Shown: positions 54,207 through 63,526 of the stretch, piece after piece | Position numbering within the stretch: position 1 is the stretch's first letter | Layout: the number at the start of each line of letters is the position of its first letter | Assembly (NCBI RefSeq): GCF_008801715.1 | Contig: NZ_VZPG01000001.1 | Coordinates: forward strand, 186,001 to 250,000 | DNA length: 64,000 nt | Source: Pseudochrobactrum saccharolyticum | GTDB lineage: Bacteria > Pseudomonadota > Alphaproteobacteria > Rhizobiales > Rhizobiaceae | Direction: 5' to 3' | The notes under the pieces: generated by a model | Databases searched by the model: none | Seen by the model: only the letters and a program-made list of their open reading frames with translations | What the model was told of the DNA's origin: nothing | Program-made: the position numbers and the translations under genes

Positions 54207-54618
54207 GCACATCCTCCGGCGTCACACCGCGATCATCATTTCCGTTGTCATGCTTATCATTCAGCGGTTCAACACGCGTTTCTCTGGAAAGCTCGCTGAT
54301 GCTTTTCACCGCTTTTGCCAATGCTGCCAGCGCCTCTACAGCACTCTTTTCCGGCAACCCCTCCGCTTTGGAGAAATTCTGCAATTCCGCATTAATTTTA
54401 ATCAGCAGATCTTCAATATCCAGCACCGGCAAGCTGACAGAAGAGCAATCCAGCCCTGCCCGTTTCAAACGCCTGCTATAAATCTCCGGCTTCACACTCA
54501 AGAGAAAAGCCATGTCCGGCACAGTTATCTGATAACGCCGCTGCAAACGATATACCGCCTGCAAACGCTCCAACGAAGCCTTTGGTAGCGCTTGTATTTC
54601 TTCCGAGTTTTCCGGCAT
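54154..54618 (-). CDS. GTA g1-position small terminase candidate
   Basis: This 154-residue protein has a helix-turn-helix-like N-terminal half (LQAVYRLQRRYQITVPDMAFLLSVKPEIYSRRLKRAG), and a second half rich in helices with a Glu/Asp-rich tail. Position directly before terL and the HTH-like segment fit RcGTA g1, a TerS that binds DNA poorly. Similarity to known TerS cannot be shown by eye. ATG 54618 is chosen over 54651 because a GGAG lies 11 bases before it. Confidence 0.65.
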   Translation of the reverse strand: MPENSEEIQALPKASLERLQAVYRLQRRYQITVPDMAFLLSVKPEIYSRRLKRAGLDCSSVSLPVLDIEDLLIKINAELQNFSKAEGLPEKSAVEALAALAKAVKSISELSRETRVEPLNDKHDNGNDDRGVTPEDVREALSIISARITELRAV

Positions 54619-54984
54619 GGTTTGACCGGCTCCGTTCTCTGTGAAACGCATAACCGGTTACAAATGGCACAAATAAAAAAAGCGCAGCACCACATGCCAC
54701 GCCTTGTCATTTTTGTCAGCCACACTTCTCTGACTGTATATAAAACCTACTTCAACACCGTCACGCCGTCAAGGATAAAATTCCTATTTTTCTGCTTTCT
54801 CAGGCGATTTCTTCACATTCAATTTTACCGAAATATTTATCGCATTGAGATAATAGGTTTATTCGTTAAGCATAATTTTAAACCCTTCATTGGCACTTCT
54901 GCTTTATTGGCCATTCATAAGGATGTGCTAGAATGGGACATTATCGCCCCTCTTTAAGCGAGCAAAACGGGTTATTTTTCGGTT
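54619..54984. other. Divergent upstream region of GTA operon and PBP gene, 366 bp
   Basis: AT-rich. It should hold the main GTA promoter (minus strand) and the PBP promoter. A TTAA-N8-TTAA (54866-54881) is one base too long for a CtrA box. No other motif is convincing. Confidence 0.45.
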
Positions 54985-57156
54985 ATGAGCAAACAGGCTG
55001 ACAAAAATGACCAGACCAGAAAAACGCGCCGCCTGACCCGCAGCCCGTTTCTGATGGCTATTGATGCCTGGCTGGACAGCAGCCTGTATAAATTACGTTC
55101 ACATTTTTCCGCGTTCTGGGAAAGCGCCACTATATTTTCCCGCAAATTCCGCGTGCGCGGCTGGAAACGTCTGTTTGTAGAAATCGCCGATGAGGGTTTC
55201 ACGCTTGGCGTTCTCGGCAGTGTTGTTCTGCTTGCTCTGGCTATGCCTGCTTTCGAGGAAACCAAGAAAGACTGGCGTGCGCAGGATGATTATGCGGTCA
55301 CTTTCCTTGACCGTTACGGCAATGAAATCGGCCAGCGCGGCATCATGCATCGCGATGCGGTGCCGATCGCTGAATTGCCGGATCATGTGATTAAAGCGGT
55401 TCTTGCGACCGAAGACCGCCGTTTTTATGAACATATCGGCATTGATTTCTGGGGCTTAAGCCGCGCGCTTACCCAGAATATGCGTGCCAATGGTGTGGTT
55501 CAGGGCGGCTCCACCCTGTCTCAGCAGCTGGCAAAAAACCTGTTTCTGTCCAATGAAAGAACCCTGAAACGCAAAATCAATGAGGCCTTTCTTGCGCTCT
55601 GGCTGGAAGCCAATTTAAGCAAAACGGAAATTCTGCAGCTCTATCTCGACCGCGCTTATATGGGCGGCGGAACCTTTGGTATCGCTGCGGCTTCCGAATT
55701 TTACTTTGGCAAAAATGTCAAAGATGTTTCTCTGGCGGAAGCGGCAATGCTGGCCGGCCTGTTCAAAGCACCGGCGAAATATGCGCCGCATGTCAATCTG
55801 CCGGCTGCCCGTGCGCGCGCTAATGTTGTGCTGTCCAATCTCGCTGATGCAGGCTTTATGAGCGAAGGCCAACTGGCTTATGCGCGGCGTAATCCTGCCA
55901 GTGTTGTTGACCGCGCCAAAGGTGAAAACCCCGACTATTTTCTGGACTGGGCTTTTGACGAGGTGAAGAAAATCACCCGCACCATCCCGCAGCATAATCT
56001 GGTGGTGCGTACCACGCTTGACCGGAATATCCAGAAAGCTGCGGAAGATGCGATTGAATTTCACCTGCGCCAATATGGTGCCGAATATAAAGTGACAGAA
56101 GCAGCCACCGTGGTGATTGCCGATGACGGCTCGGTGCGGGCAATTGTCGGCGGGCGCGATTATGGTGAAAGCCAGTTCAACCGCGCAACCAAAGCGCTCC
56201 GTCAGGCCGGTTCATCATTCAAACCCTATGTCTATGCCGTTGCTATGGAAAAGGGTCTGACACCGAATACCATTGTCTCCGATGCACCGATTGCATGGGG
56301 TAACTGGATGCCGCGCAATTACGGCCGCTCTTTTGCAGGCCGTGTCGATCTCGCAACCGCTCTGGTCAAGTCTTACAACACGGTGCCGGTGCGCCTTGCC
56401 AAAGACTATCTGACAACAAAGCCTATTGTAGCCCTCACCAAAGCCATGGGCATTGAATCGGAAATTTCCGACCATAAAACCATGGTGCTTGGCACCTCCG
56501 GCATGACAGTGATGGATCAGGCCACCGGCTTCAGTGTTTTTGCCAATGGCGGCTTTGCAGGCATGCGCCATGGTATTGTGCAGATTTCCGATCCTGCGGG
56601 TAAAATTCTCTGGGACTTTAAACGCGATACACCGGAACCAAAGCGCGTATTGTCTGAAAAGGCCGCCTCGGAAATGAACTCCATGCTGGTTCAGGTGCCT
56701 GAACGCGGCACGGCGCGGCGTGCGGCTTTGCCTATGACACGGGTTGCAGGCAAAACCGGCACCACCCAGAGCTATCGTGATGCATGGTTTGTCGGTTATA
56801 CCGGCAATTATACGGCGGCGGTCTGGTTCGGTAATGACAGTTATGCACCGATGAATAATCTGACCGGCGGCATCATCCCTGCTATGACATGGCAGATGAT
56901 GATGATGCAGGCGCATCAGAATATTGACCTGAAACCAATTCCGGGCATCAGCAATCCGTTCCCGAAACCTGCACAGCCAGCGGATCCGAAACTGGTAGCA
57001 CAGAGCAGCGGCACCGGTGAAAAACTGCCAAACACAGTTCCGGATTATCCGCGTGTTCTGTCCTCAGAAACAACGCGCTTTATGCGCAGTCTGAATGAGA
57101 AATTCCGCACCTATGAAACACCGCAGCGGATTCGCACGACTTTATCGTCACTCTGA
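54985..57156 (+). CDS. Class A penicillin-binding protein (bifunctional, PBP1A-like)
   Basis: This 723-residue protein has a basic cytoplasmic tail, one membrane segment (about 72-92) and a GT51 transglycosylase (ATEDRRFYEHIGIDFWGLSRA with catalytic Glu near 142; GGSTLSQQLAKNLF). The transpeptidase follows, with SSFK (about 410), SYN (about 463) and KTGTT (about 590). It makes glycan strands and cross-links them in the periplasm. It is divergent from the GTA operon. The ribosome-binding site is weak. Confidence 0.93.
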   Translation: MSKQADKNDQTRKTRRLTRSPFLMAIDAWLDSSLYKLRSHFSAFWESATIFSRKFRVRGWKRLFVEIADEGFTLGVLGSVVLLALAMPAFEETKKDWRAQDDYAVTFLDRYGNEIGQRGIMHRDAVPIAELPDHVIKAVLATEDRRFYEHIGIDFWGLSRALTQNMRANGVVQGGSTLSQQLAKNLFLSNERTLKRKINEAFLALWLEANLSKTEILQLYLDRAYMGGGTFGIAAASEFYFGKNVKDVSLAEAAMLAGLFKAPAKYAPHVNLPAARARANVVLSNLADAGFMSEGQLAYARRNPASVVDRAKGENPDYFLDWAFDEVKKITRTIPQHNLVVRTTLDRNIQKAAEDAIEFHLRQYGAEYKVTEAATVVIADDGSVRAIVGGRDYGESQFNRATKALRQAGSSFKPYVYAVAMEKGLTPNTIVSDAPIAWGNWMPRNYGRSFAGRVDLATALVKSYNTVPVRLAKDYLTTKPIVALTKAMGIESEISDHKTMVLGTSGMTVMDQATGFSVFANGGFAGMRHGIVQISDPAGKILWDFKRDTPEPKRVLSEKAASEMNSMLVQVPERGTARRAALPMTRVAGKTGTTQSYRDAWFVGYTGNYTAAVWFGNDSYAPMNNLTGGIIPAMTWQMMMMQAHQNIDLKPIPGISNPFPKPAQPADPKLVAQSSGTGEKLPNTVPDYPRVLSSETTRFMRSLNEKFRTYETPQRIRTTLSSL

Positions 57157-57238
57157 TTCCTTGAAATGAACCGGCCATTTGATCCGGTCACCTGATAATG
57201 ACAGGCAATTTTAACCGGACGTGTTTTATAGATTCTCC

Positions 57239-57844
57239 ATGAGCAATTTAAGAACCATATTGCTGACAGTATTAACCTGCCTGATTGCTCTGGCGGGCGG
57301 CGCAGCCAGTGCGCTTTATGCTCTCAATAATTTTGAAGGTTTCAATCAGCTCACAATCGGACAATGGCATGCCTCGCCGCTCTATGGCAGTGCGGATGCT
57401 GACCCCTATGCGCGTGCGCAACGCAGCCGCGCCGCATTGCTGCCGCTGGGTGCTGCCGAAGGCCAACGCTTTGTTCTGAGGCATGATGTGAACGGCGCAA
57501 AACTTGATCCGCGTTGCACCTATCATTTACAGGGCAAAGCCCCCGCCTCCCGTTTCTGGACGCTTTATGCCAGCGATTTGCACGATCTGCCGCTCGCACA
57601 AAAGCAAGGGCTTCCGCAGGAACTGCATAGCCAGATGATCTGGTATCAGCATGATTCAAGTTTTCTCATCGCTGTTTCTCCCTCGGCACAATCAGGAAAC
57701 TGGCTGGCGATCAATGCATCGCGCCCCTATCAACTGGTGATGACCCTGTATGATACCGATCTGGGCACATCTATCGGCTTTGAAAATCCGCAAATGCCGG
57801 CACTCACTTTGGCAGAAGGCAGCTGCAAAGGAGCCGAACGATGA
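57239..57844 (+). CDS. DUF1214 domain protein
   Basis: This 201-residue protein has an N-terminal membrane anchor (LRTILLTVLTCLIALAGGAASALYAL) and a DUF1214-type domain (AALLPLGAAEGQRFVLRHDVNGAKLDPRCTYHLQG; FWTLYASD). ATG 57239 is used rather than GTG 57221. Its stop overlaps the next gene (ATGA), which encodes the partner DUF1254 domain. Function is unknown; in many bacteria the two domains are fused. Confidence 0.83.
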   Translation: MSNLRTILLTVLTCLIALAGGAASALYALNNFEGFNQLTIGQWHASPLYGSADADPYARAQRSRAALLPLGAAEGQRFVLRHDVNGAKLDPRCTYHLQGKAPASRFWTLYASDLHDLPLAQKQGLPQELHSQMIWYQHDSSFLIAVSPSAQSGNWLAINASRPYQLVMTLYDTDLGTSIGFENPQMPALTLAEGSCKGAER

Positions 57845-58389
57845 GACATTCGCTGTTGCAGTTTCTCTATGCCATTACTCTCGGTCTCATTGGCGCAGCC
57901 ATCGTTCATATTGCGATTATACTGCTCGTGCCTGATGATGCTTCGGAAACCCTGTGGAAACGCGTGGAAGCACTCGGCCCTGCAGAAAGTTTTCACAGGC
58001 TGGAAGGCGCGAACTGGGCAAAGCGCCGCGATCCGCTGATGCGCAGTGCCGCATGCCGTTTTGACCTGACCAACGGGCCGGTTCATATCAGCGCTGTCGG
58101 CAAGGTACCGTTCTGGTCGCTGGCGATTTACAATCATACAGGCGATATAACTTTCAGCCTTAATGATCAGGTGTCACCAGCCACCGATCTGCTGCTTGTC
58201 TCACCTTTGCAGAAAATCCTGCTCGAACAAAGCATTCCGCAGCAACTGGAACAATCAGTGCTTATCACCCAGTCTGTTAATGAAGCGATTGCGGTTTTGC
58301 GGGTCTTCGAGCCCGATGCGACATGGCGGGATGAGGTCGGTGAATTTCTTAAATCTGCAGAATGTATGAGCGTTTCAATAGAGAATTAA
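57841..58389 (+). CDS. DUF1254 domain protein
   Basis: This 182-residue protein has an N-terminal anchor (FLYAITLGLIGAAIVHIAIILLV) and the DUF1254-like pattern RDPLMRSAACRFDLTNGPVHISA, VPFWSLAIYNHTGDITFSLND. It is coupled to the DUF1214 gene by a 4-bp overlap. Function is unknown, and both proteins likely act together at the inner membrane. Confidence 0.83.
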   Translation: MRHSLLQFLYAITLGLIGAAIVHIAIILLVPDDASETLWKRVEALGPAESFHRLEGANWAKRRDPLMRSAACRFDLTNGPVHISAVGKVPFWSLAIYNHTGDITFSLNDQVSPATDLLLVSPLQKILLEQSIPQQLEQSVLITQSVNEAIAVLRVFEPDATWRDEVGEFLKSAECMSVSIEN

Positions 58390-58460
58390 AATCTCCTGCG
58401 ATGCACCATCTTCCGAAAAATATTTGATTTACAGGTCAGTAAATTACCATCAACGCGCCG

Positions 58461-58479
58461 ATGGTTAATTCATTGCTAA
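58461..58479. promoter_or_regulatory. CtrA-like site upstream of the DUF2336 gene
   Basis: ATGGTTAA (reverse of TTAACCAT) overlaps TTAA-N7-CTAA, one base from the CtrA consensus, about 100 bp before the gene. A single 8-mer match is expected about twice per 64 kb, so this is weak. Confidence 0.3.
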
Positions 58480-58575
58480 GTGTTCTCCCTTAAAGTGCAG
58501 AAAGCTCTCCTTATGTTTTCAGCGAGGAGAGGTGTATTTTTGTCTGTGTTGTGTAGGCGTAAGGGGTAAATACGC

Positions 58576-59649
58576 GTGACCACCGATCAATTCCGCGCTT
58601 TGGAAATATTATCCGGAAGTGGTCATTCCGCACACCACAAGACCGATGATCTGCTGGCTGCTGCCGTCGCAGGTTTTACGTCCCTCACCCGTCCCGGACG
58701 CTATGAAAGCCAGCAATTTGAAGATCTGGCTTTGCCGTTGCTGGAAACAGCCACGCCGCGTGCCCGCCGTCAGGTCTCAGCTATTCTTGCTCAGCATGAT
58801 GTTGCACCGCGCAAGCTGGTTCTGGCTCTTGCCAATGACAGTATTGAAGTCGCTGCACCGCTATTGCTGCGCTCCCCTGTCCTTACAACTGCCGATCTCA
58901 TTGACATTACCGGCCAGCACGGCCTGTCCCATGCCCGTATCATTGCGCGCCGTCAGCCGGTTGATCCGCTGCTATTGCCAATCCTTGAGGGCTTTGATGA
59001 TCCGCTCATCAGCCAGACACTGACTGCTGAACCGGTTATCAACACTGCACCTGCCGCTGTAGAGAACAGCATAGCGGAGGTGCAGGAAGCGCATTATGTT
59101 TCAGAAGCCCCTGTAAACAAACGCGTTGAGAGCAAACCGGCTGCACCAATCCGCACAGCCCCTGCTGCAACGCAATCATTGCCTGCGCATAATCTCAGTG
59201 CACTGTCACTGTCCTCCTGTTTGCAACCGGCACGGGCCGAATATCTCATTGATATGGCGCTGCTGATTGACGGCAATATGTTCCGCACCGCACTGGCCGA
59301 TGCGCTGGATGTCAGCTATGCGCGTGCTGAAACAATTATCGGCTCATGGCCGAACTCCCAGCTGCCGCTGGCGTTGAAAGCCATAGGGCTTACCGCACAG
59401 GATACCTATCTGATCCTGACTGCTGTTCTCGGTACAATTCATGGCGAACGTGAACAATTACGGGAATTTGTCCATATTTACCGCTCTATCAGCCCTGAAC
59501 AGGCAGCTGCAGCTGTCAGACGCTGGAAAGCGGATGATATGAATGAGCGTCTGCGCAACCAGTTGCGCGATCTGGCGGACAATGCATCGGAAAACTTTAC
59601 CAGTGCCGCGAATAATGACGGCACGATCCCGCATAGAAAAGCACAATAA
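58576..59649 (+). CDS. DUF2336 domain protein
   Basis: This 357-residue protein reads FTSLTRPGRYESQQFEDLALPLLETATPRARRQVSAILAQHD in its N-terminal domain, with alpha-helical repeats like the DUF2336 family. A variable linker follows (about 155-205), then a helical C-terminal domain. The start is GTG 58576 with AAGGGG nine bases upstream. The DUF2336 family is common in alphaproteobacteria and unassigned. No membrane segment or signal peptide is seen. Confidence 0.8.
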   Translation: MTTDQFRALEILSGSGHSAHHKTDDLLAAAVAGFTSLTRPGRYESQQFEDLALPLLETATPRARRQVSAILAQHDVAPRKLVLALANDSIEVAAPLLLRSPVLTTADLIDITGQHGLSHARIIARRQPVDPLLLPILEGFDDPLISQTLTAEPVINTAPAAVENSIAEVQEAHYVSEAPVNKRVESKPAAPIRTAPAATQSLPAHNLSALSLSSCLQPARAEYLIDMALLIDGNMFRTALADALDVSYARAETIIGSWPNSQLPLALKAIGLTAQDTYLILTAVLGTIHGEREQLREFVHIYRSISPEQAAAAVRRWKADDMNERLRNQLRDLADNASENFTSAANNDGTIPHRKAQ

Positions 59650-59658
59650 TCCGGATAG

Positions 59659-60000
59659 TTACATGCCTGTGGTCAGCAGTTCCGCAGCCTGAGTACAATC
59701 TTCAACCTCGACAAGCCAGAGATCAGGATCAAAGCGCAACTCTTTTTCAAGCTGCGTATTAATCAGCTGCTCGTCTTCACTCTGCTGATATAAAACAAAA
59801 CGACGTTCATCCGCCCGCTGCGGATCATATTCGCTTTGCGGCGCAGGCATATATAAATCAAAATTGCCGTCACGATTACGGATCTTGATAAAGATTGCAC
59901 CGGCCTCGGCCGCACCGCGCCTGACCAGATAAGCGAAACCGTCAGCCATGCGCACGCGGCGCATGAATGCGGAAACCCAGAATTCACTTGTCAGACGCAT
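59659..60000 (-). CDS. DUF1491 family protein
   Basis: This 113-residue protein shows RLTSEFWVSAFMRRV, YLVRRGAAEAGAIFIKIRNRDG and DPDLWLVEVED, all typical of DUF1491. It is cytoplasmic, of unknown function. The ATG at 60000 removes ten extra residues of the longer frame. It lies 31 bp after the peptidoglycan-binding gene and may be co-transcribed with it. Confidence 0.85.
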   Translation of the reverse strand: MRLTSEFWVSAFMRRVRMADGFAYLVRRGAAEAGAIFIKIRNRDGNFDLYMPAPQSEYDPQRADERRFVLYQQSEDEQLINTQLEKELRFDPDLWLVEVEDCTQAAELLTTGM

Positions 60001-60031
60001 AGGCTGAAATACCTGCTCATTGCATATCAAA

Positions 60032-61066
60032 TCAGCTGATCAGGCCGATTTCACGCATTTTCCCGATCAGCTCAGAATCAGGCTTGCCGCTGACATTGAG
60101 ACGGAACAGTTTCTGAAACTCGCGGATGGCATCTTCTGTGGTTTTACCCGGAACACCGTCCACGACAACCATATCATTGCCGAATGCTTTGAGCCCCGCC
60201 TGAATACGCACCAGTTCCTCGGCACTGATCGCCTGACCGGATGGTGTTCGTGCGGATACCGGTTGAACAGAAGCCGTTGTTTCCGTTGCATTCTGCGACG
60301 CAGAATTACTCCGCACAGCCTGTACCGGTGTTCTTTCTTCTGCCCTGACGGCAATCGGCGCAGGCCGTCTTTCCGCAACCGGCACTGCACGCGCACTGTT
60401 TTCAGGCTGAATGTCAGGCCGAGCCTCAGGTCTGGCAGCAGGCACAGCCACAGCAATGGCTTCCTCAATGCTCAGTTGTTTCTCTGCGGGTTTAGCCGCA
60501 TTATTCTGATCCGATGCCAGCTTGGCCTGCACATTCTGCCATTGCTCAAGCGCTGCACGGGTTTGCGGCCCTGTCAGACCATCCACATTGCCACTATAGA
60601 AGCCAAGCTGCTTCAGATTATATTGCATGATCGCAACCTGCTTGTCGCCATTCGGCGCCAGAGCCGGCAGATCACCGCCATCAACAGTTGTTTCGGGCAA
60701 AGTCGCAACGGCTTGCGGTTTATCAGTTACCGGCACAACCTCATTACCGGTAATCTGGCGCACGGGTTCCTGCGCAGTCACATTGCCTGTCAGCTTGCGG
60801 GCTGCTTCGCTATTGTCTTTTGCCACAGCACGGAAAACCTGCTCCGGCCGTGTTTTAAAGAAAACACCGTCATGCGCCTGCGGTTGATACCAGATCGCAT
60901 TGCTGGCAACAAAACCTAGCGTCACCAGAAATGCGGTTGCACCACCGGCTACCACAGGATTACGCGCGACTATATCACCGGCAGCCAATGCCATGCGTGA
61001 CACGCCGGTCAGGCATGCATCAAAAAAACGTCTGCCAAAACTACGCCGTTTTGCGTTTTTGCGCAT
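60032..61066 (-). CDS. Membrane protein with two peptidoglycan-binding (PG_binding_1) domains
   Basis: This 344-residue protein has a basic cytoplasmic N-terminus and one membrane segment (VVAGGATAFLVTLGFVASNAIWY). A long Ala/Pro-rich periplasmic stretch holds two PG-binding_1 units: VAIMQYNLKQLGFYSGNVDGLTGPQTRAALEQW and IQAGLKAFGNDMVVVDGVPGKTTEDAIREFQ. It likely tethers the inner membrane to the wall. ATG 61066 has AAGGGG at six bases and overlaps the kinase gene by 26 bp; ATG 61114 is an alternative (74-bp overlap). The overlap with a sensor kinase hints at a shared role. Confidence 0.8.
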   Translation of the reverse strand: MRKNAKRRSFGRRFFDACLTGVSRMALAAGDIVARNPVVAGGATAFLVTLGFVASNAIWYQPQAHDGVFFKTRPEQVFRAVAKDNSEAARKLTGNVTAQEPVRQITGNEVVPVTDKPQAVATLPETTVDGGDLPALAPNGDKQVAIMQYNLKQLGFYSGNVDGLTGPQTRAALEQWQNVQAKLASDQNNAAKPAEKQLSIEEAIAVAVPAARPEARPDIQPENSARAVPVAERRPAPIAVRAEERTPVQAVRSNSASQNATETTASVQPVSARTPSGQAISAEELVRIQAGLKAFGNDMVVVDGVPGKTTEDAIREFQKLFRLNVSGKPDSELIGKMREIGLIS

Positions 61067-63077
61067 GGAAGTCCCCTTGCGTTTCGTACCGCTGCGGCTC
61101 TGTCTTTCCGTCATAACTACTTTCTGCCTGACTATATTCAGTCTGTTCGGCCTGAAGATTAATAATTGCTGTTTTCACCTGCTCAAGAGCGCTGCGAATA
61201 TCGGTTGAAACTGTATTTGTCTGCATCCGGTCAGCCTGCTGCATAGGCTGCGATAATGCCTGATTTGCGGCCGTGCCTGCAACCAATCCGGTTTTATCCA
61301 CAACCTGCTGTGCTGTTTGCGGCAACCTGATTGAAACTGTCGTGCCATGGCCCTTGCGGCTGTGAATATTCATCTCACCCTGATGAAGACTGACTAGACC
61401 TTTAACCAGATAAAGACCGAGGCCTGAACCTTCCTGCATACGGGTCTGTGCATTATTGATCTGGGTAAATGGCTGGCACAGACGTTCAATCTCATGCGCT
61501 TCCAGCCCGACGCCTGTATCAGACACGGAGATGACCAGACTGCGCTCTGCACCCGCATAGCTGCGCTTTGTTTCATCAGGCATCACATCAATGGTTACGC
61601 AACCGCCGCGATCCGTGAATTTAATAGCGTTGGACACCAGATTAATCAGAATCTGACGGATTGCACGGCGATCAGCAATCATATCCGTCACATCCGGATG
61701 AATGCGGTCACAGAGAATAACGCCCTTTTTCTCGGCCATCGGCATCAGCATGGAACTGCACATTGTAACGCTGTCCTGCACGGAAAAGCGTTCATGCTGA
61801 ACCGGATACTGACCGGCCTCAAGACGGGAGGTTTCCAGAATACCGTTGACAACTTCCAGCAGATGATTGCCGGATTTGCGGATCAGATCAATATATTCGC
61901 GCTGCTTGTCGCTCTGCAAAGGCCCTGCCACATCATGCAACAGCAAATCAGAGAAACCGATGATTGAATTCAACGGCGTGCGCAACTCATGGCTGACGGC
62001 ACCGAGCAAACGTCCGCGCGAGGTTTCCAGATTCTCAATCGTCGTATTCTGCTGAACAATATGCTGCTGCGTATCCTGCATCTGTGCAAGATTGCGCGCA
62101 ACAATCAGGAAACCGGCTTCCTGCTCATTCTGAGCCGTGCCTTTTGCCTGCCCTTCCATTTCAAATATATTGAAATAGATTTTAGGCTGTTCGTTTTTAT
62201 TGCCTTGAGCAGCTTCCACGCAACGCAGACGAATCTCTGTCTTGCCACCGAGTTTCATCGGTGAATTACCGTGCTTCAGGCCATTCAGAAATGCGAGATA
62301 TTGAACGCGGTCAGCCACATGCACGCGGTCAAGAAGCAATGTGCCGGTCAGGACTGCACGATCAACACCAAATTGTTCAATACAACGATCAGACAAAGTA
62401 CGGATATGACCATCCTGATCGAGACGGATAACCAGAGCATCCAATGCTGTTTCCAGATCGCTGTCGGCAGTATGAGCAGATGTTGTATTCTGCAGGACTG
62501 TTGCAACTGGCAGTGCCAAACGCATTACCCGCAGCAAAATGGCGCCGACATAGATAAACAGGAAAGTTGTTGAGACACCGGCCGGAAGCATCAACTGTGT
62601 GTTGATACCTTTGGTCAGCGATGTTGCCATCAGGGCAACAGTGATCAGACCACCGGCAACAGCCGCCGCACGATGGCGGGTTACCAGCCAGATCTCAAGC
62701 GGCAATGCCAGAACCATCGCCCAGACCAGACCATTTTCCGCACCTGCAAACAGGGCCGTGAAAGCCAGTACTGCGCTATAGAATGACAATGCGACAAGAC
62801 CTGTCAGGCTGTTGCGGATACCAAATGCCTGCGCTGCCAGCAAAAGAACGGATATGCCGGTAAAGGACAGGCCGGTAAACAGCAATGCATTGACCGAAGC
62901 GGTCGGGAAAATACTGTAAAAAGCCATTGCCAGAAACAGCGGAAACAGCAGCAATGCGCAGCGCAAATCAAACGCTGAAAAATGGTCGGACTTACAGGAT
63001 TGAGCAGCGGTAACAGAAGCATGGAATCCTGCATTTTCCTGCGCCAACAGGTGATGATCCGCAACGGCATTATGCAT
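61041..63077 (-). CDS. DivJ/PleC-type membrane sensor histidine kinase (DivJ candidate)
   Basis: This 678-residue protein has about six N-terminal membrane segments (about 40-200) and no large periplasmic domain. A PAS-like domain follows (about 215-330), then HisKA with GAVSHELRTPLNSIIGFSDLL (His near 362) and ATPase boxes NLVSNAIKF, DTGVGLE and GSGLGLYL. The GPL...REYIDLIRKSGNHLLEVVNGILETSRLEAG segment is shared with DivJ, PleC and PdhS kinases. DivJ phosphorylates DivK. Multi-pass topology and position relative to feuPQ (from memory of Sinorhizobium) favour DivJ. The start among 63077, 63098 and 63122 is unsettled; 63077 follows AAAGG. Confidence 0.75.
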   Translation of the reverse strand: MHNAVADHHLLAQENAGFHASVTAAQSCKSDHFSAFDLRCALLLFPLFLAMAFYSIFPTASVNALLFTGLSFTGISVLLLAAQAFGIRNSLTGLVALSFYSAVLAFTALFAGAENGLVWAMVLALPLEIWLVTRHRAAAVAGGLITVALMATSLTKGINTQLMLPAGVSTTFLFIYVGAILLRVMRLALPVATVLQNTTSAHTADSDLETALDALVIRLDQDGHIRTLSDRCIEQFGVDRAVLTGTLLLDRVHVADRVQYLAFLNGLKHGNSPMKLGGKTEIRLRCVEAAQGNKNEQPKIYFNIFEMEGQAKGTAQNEQEAGFLIVARNLAQMQDTQQHIVQQNTTIENLETSRGRLLGAVSHELRTPLNSIIGFSDLLLHDVAGPLQSDKQREYIDLIRKSGNHLLEVVNGILETSRLEAGQYPVQHERFSVQDSVTMCSSMLMPMAEKKGVILCDRIHPDVTDMIADRRAIRQILINLVSNAIKFTDRGGCVTIDVMPDETKRSYAGAERSLVISVSDTGVGLEAHEIERLCQPFTQINNAQTRMQEGSGLGLYLVKGLVSLHQGEMNIHSRKGHGTTVSIRLPQTAQQVVDKTGLVAGTAANQALSQPMQQADRMQTNTVSTDIRSALEQVKTAIINLQAEQTEYSQAESSYDGKTEPQRYETQGDFHAQKRKTA

Positions 63078-63526
63078 ACCGCCTTTAATCATTTTCATTG
63101 TTTTCGCATAAATGCCGTACACGCAGCATACTCACTCTGACACAATCTCACTTCAACTGTTTCCTTTCACCGGAGTGAAAAGACAGTCACCGAACAATGA
63201 CAGAATGGACGCCCAGACTTTAAGGAATAGATAAAACCGCGATCTATGATGCCCGTGAAAGTCTTTTTTCCGCGAAAAAGGGGTAGCTTTTGGCTCTATG
63301 GTAAACGGAATATTTCCGGCTCCGCCCCATGGCAAGACAATCTTAAAAACATTTTATCAGAATCTTCAGAAATATGTCTCATGCTTTAACCATTGTGTCT
63401 CAACAACCGGAAAGCCTTGAAAAGAAACCGGTGAAACAACTGATAACTATATGAATAATTTAAACTTATATATTTATCACGCTCAGCAACCCGACAGGAC
63501 AGTGCAAACAGGCAGGAATAAAGATC
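63078..63526. other. Divergent upstream region, 449 bp
   Basis: It lies between the kinase gene and the DUF5330 gene. It contains one TTAACCAT (63386-63393, a CtrA-like octamer), one GANTC (63360) and a small TTTCAC/GTGAAA hairpin near 63166-63181. No gene is seen. Confidence 0.5.

Noticed and set aside
40412-54618. Ordinary prophage
   Set aside because: There is no integrase, repressor, replication or lysis module within the block; gene order is that of RcGTA.
54866-54881. TTAA-N8-TTAA upstream of the GTA operon as a CtrA box
   Set aside because: Spacing is one base too long, and AT-rich DNA makes such matches common.
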